From the NCBI GenBank assembly GCA_903896585.1, contig CAITYI010000212.1, positions 1 to 8,434 of the forward strand: a stretch of DNA of 8,434 nt, read 5' to 3'. Positions 7,033 through 8,434 of the stretch are shown here, piece by piece; the first letter of the stretch is position 1, and every line of letters starts with the position of its first letter. The stretch is from an uncultured bacterium. GTDB lineage: Bacteria > Actinomycetota > Actinomycetes > S36-B12. The translations under genes and the position numbers were made by a program. Under the pieces are notes generated by a model that saw nothing but the letters and a program-made list of their open reading frames with translations, searched no databases and was not told the DNA's origin.

Positions 7033-8218
7033 TTCGCTGCGTCTGCATATAACTCGCACTGATCAGTGTCATGAGAAGTAACTCCATAAGGACGTAGCCA
7101 AGTGAACGCCAGTCTACGAGAGTCTCTCCAATCATGGCGGCACAAAAGACAACAAAGAGCGCAGGTGCTGCAAATAGACCTCTTCGACCCGCCTTGAATG
7201 CAATTACACCCCCCACAATCAACACGGGGATCGTAATGAGGAAGCCAACCATGCCGTGCCTTGCCAAGATGTCGATGTAGTAGTTATGACCATGTTGGTG
7301 CGTAATGATTTCCGCACCATACATTTCTACTAAACCGCTTGTGCCAACACCCAATATGGGATTTGCAAGCCAAACCTCAAGGTAGTCCAACCAAATTCCA
7401 ACACGACCATTGAATGTAGGATCAAAAAGCATGACATAAATAATCGAAACAGTGGACACAGATATTGTGAGCAGTACCCTTAGCCCAGAAGTTACGTTAA
7501 CCCCAAGGAATTGGGGCACGAACCACACGAGAATAACAACTCCGATCAAAGCAGAGTAAATGGAAGTCCACGATGTGCTCACCGCAAGCATGATGATGCC
7601 AGATACGACTAAAGCGGTCCGTAGTTTTCCTGACCGCATGAGCCCGTAGAAGAGAACAAAGGCACCGACAGGGCCTGAATCACTGGTACTCGCAAATGGA
7701 CCTTCCCATCGATTCTCGAAACCCAGTCCCCAAAATATTTCCGGTAGTCGACTGGGAAATGCATTTGGATACAGATGAATTCCCGTCAGGTGCAAAACAT
7801 GACTTGCGACTGAAATGAGGACTAAGGCAACTACAAATGCATCGCCTGCGGTAAATGCCCACTTTAAGTTTGGTGGCTTGATCAAGACCATTGCGTAAAT
7901 CAAGGGCGCGGTAAAGGTGGTGTATGCAAATGAATCACCATCCCTCCAGACAAGTAACGCAATTAACACCCAAGCCAAGATACTCAAGAGCAGAAAGACA
8001 AAAAGAAGTTTGCTAGGTGGGGTTGTCTGACCGTAGACAAGCCACAGGACTAATGAAAGTCCAAAAATGACAAATGAAACAACAATGCTTGTCGACTGTC
8101 CTTTGAACATTGCGTTGAGACCAAAGACGTAACTCGTGATTGTTGCTATGGGCGCCAGAATCCCTAGAAAAACCAGGTAGATCGCATTCTCCGAAACAAA
8201 CTTAGTTGCCGTCTTCAT
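7001..8218 (-). CDS. O-antigen ligase/polymerase family membrane protein (Wzy_C domain)
   Basis: This 405-residue protein has about ten to twelve hydrophobic helices. Its large exterior loop has the family's typical layout: GRVGIWLDYLEVWLANPILG (271-290), then GVGTSG, then HQHGHNYYIDILARHGMVGF (307-326). The conserved arginine R272, the 'P.lGvG' turn and the HN pair (H311, N312) are the residues expected in the Wzy/WaaL superfamily. An earlier loop with RWEGPFAS (170-177) matches the 'R..G.f' segment also common in it. Such proteins either polymerise lipid-linked repeat units or transfer finished glycan to an acceptor outside the cytoplasmic membrane; sequence alone does not separate the two. 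In a Gram-positive actinobacterium an LPS acceptor is absent, so polymerisation or ligation to a wall polymer or protein is more likely (inference). Its ATG overlaps the stop of the preceding gene (ATGA), which favours coupled translation. Confidence 0.9.
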   Translation of the reverse strand: MKTATKFVSENAIYLVFLGILAPIATITSYVFGLNAMFKGQSTSIVVSFVIFGLSLVLWLVYGQTTPPSKLLFVFLLLSILAWVLIALLVWRDGDSFAYTTFTAPLIYAMVLIKPPNLKWAFTAGDAFVVALVLISVASHVLHLTGIHLYPNAFPSRLPEIFWGLGFENRWEGPFASTSDSGPVGAFVLFYGLMRSGKLRTALVVSGIIMLAVSTSWTSIYSALIGVVILVWFVPQFLGVNVTSGLRVLLTISVSTVSIIYVMLFDPTFNGRVGIWLDYLEVWLANPILGVGTSGLVEMYGAEIITHQHGHNYYIDILARHGMVGFLITIPVLIVGGVIAFKAGRRGLFAAPALFVVFCAAMIGETLVDWRSLGYVLMELLLMTLISASYMQTQRNGSPKVVHIG

Positions 8219-8434
8219 TGCACGAGCTCAAGTGAATCAGGGACAGCGGCTCGGAGAGCATCAACAACTTCTGGTGTCACCGCACTTGAGACAAAAACTG
8301 AAAAGGCGTTGCAGGCACCAGTTTCAGTCGATCTAATCAATTTCAAGGCGTTATCTTGCGCATACTCCAACAACGTGTCCGTCATTGCCACCCACTGGGC
8401 ACCTGAATAACTTGTCAGGTCGCGACCATTGCAG
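8215..8434 (-). CDS. C-terminal end of an unidentified protein (partial)
   Basis: The frame ending at the TGA in 8215-8217 is open to the right edge for 72 codons, read from 8433 downward. The visible residues begin CNGRDLTSYSG and end DSLELVQ. They look like a soluble alpha/beta domain with no membrane segment and no motif I can name. A WVAMTDTLLEYAQDNALK helix is followed by a strand-like AFSVFVSS. The stop overlaps the ATG of the ligase/polymerase gene in an ATGA junction, which is the main support that this frame is real. Being upstream in the same unit, it may serve the same glycan pathway, but function is unknown because the N-terminal part lies outside the window. Confidence 0.68.
   Translation of the reverse strand, partial: CNGRDLTSYSGAQWVAMTDTLLEYAQDNALKLIRSTETGACNAFSVFVSSAVTPEVVDALRAAVPDSLELVQ

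Noticed and set aside
1..8434. CRISPR arrays, tRNA or rRNA genes, insertion sequences, attachment sites, tandem repeats
   Set aside because: Genes fill nearly the whole window, no repeated units were noticed by eye, and no transposase, integrase or structured RNA signature was seen.

Overview
The window looks like part of a surface-polysaccharide or lipid-linked glycan biosynthesis locus, probably from an actinobacterium. That assignment is inference: base composition is near half G+C by eye, protein families are of actinobacterial flavour, several genes overlap at ATGA or TAATG junctions, starts lack Shine-Dalgarno sequences, and TANNNT -10 motifs lie at leaderless spacing. No rRNA, tRNA, CRISPR array, insertion sequence or phage gene was seen, and no stretch longer than 60 bases is free of genes.

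Layout. Positions 1-3079 hold a tightly packed minus-strand unit. In order of transcription it encodes a GT25-like putative glycosyltransferase (2237-3079), a TylF/MycF-type O-methyltransferase (1427-2209), a class I SAM methyltransferase (733-1437) and a GT2 glycosyltransferase that runs off the left edge (1-736). Positions 3097-5867 hold a divergent plus-strand unit: an ABC exporter with fused membrane and ATPase domains (3097-5022), overlapping by one base a GT2 glycosyltransferase (5022-5867). Positions 5926-8434 hold a second minus-strand unit converging on the first plus-strand one: an unidentified C-terminal fragment at the right edge (8215-8434), an O-antigen ligase/polymerase (Wzy_C-type) membrane protein (7001-8218) and an unidentified polytopic membrane protein (5926 to about 7032).

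How the genes may work together (inference from families): the glycosyltransferases build a glycan on a lipid carrier at the cytoplasmic face, the two methyltransferases decorate it or a sugar precursor, the ABC protein moves the lipid-linked product across the membrane as PglK does, and the Wzy/WaaL-type protein polymerises it or transfers it to an acceptor outside. The 377-codon membrane protein could be a further membrane glycosyltransferase, but this is unproven.

The most striking non-coding feature is the 17-base gap between the divergent genes at 3079 and 3097. It contains one near-symmetrical TAGGCTA element that reads as a TANNNT -10 box on both strands, placed exactly six bases before each ATG. 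This suggests a single bidirectional promoter giving two leaderless mRNAs.
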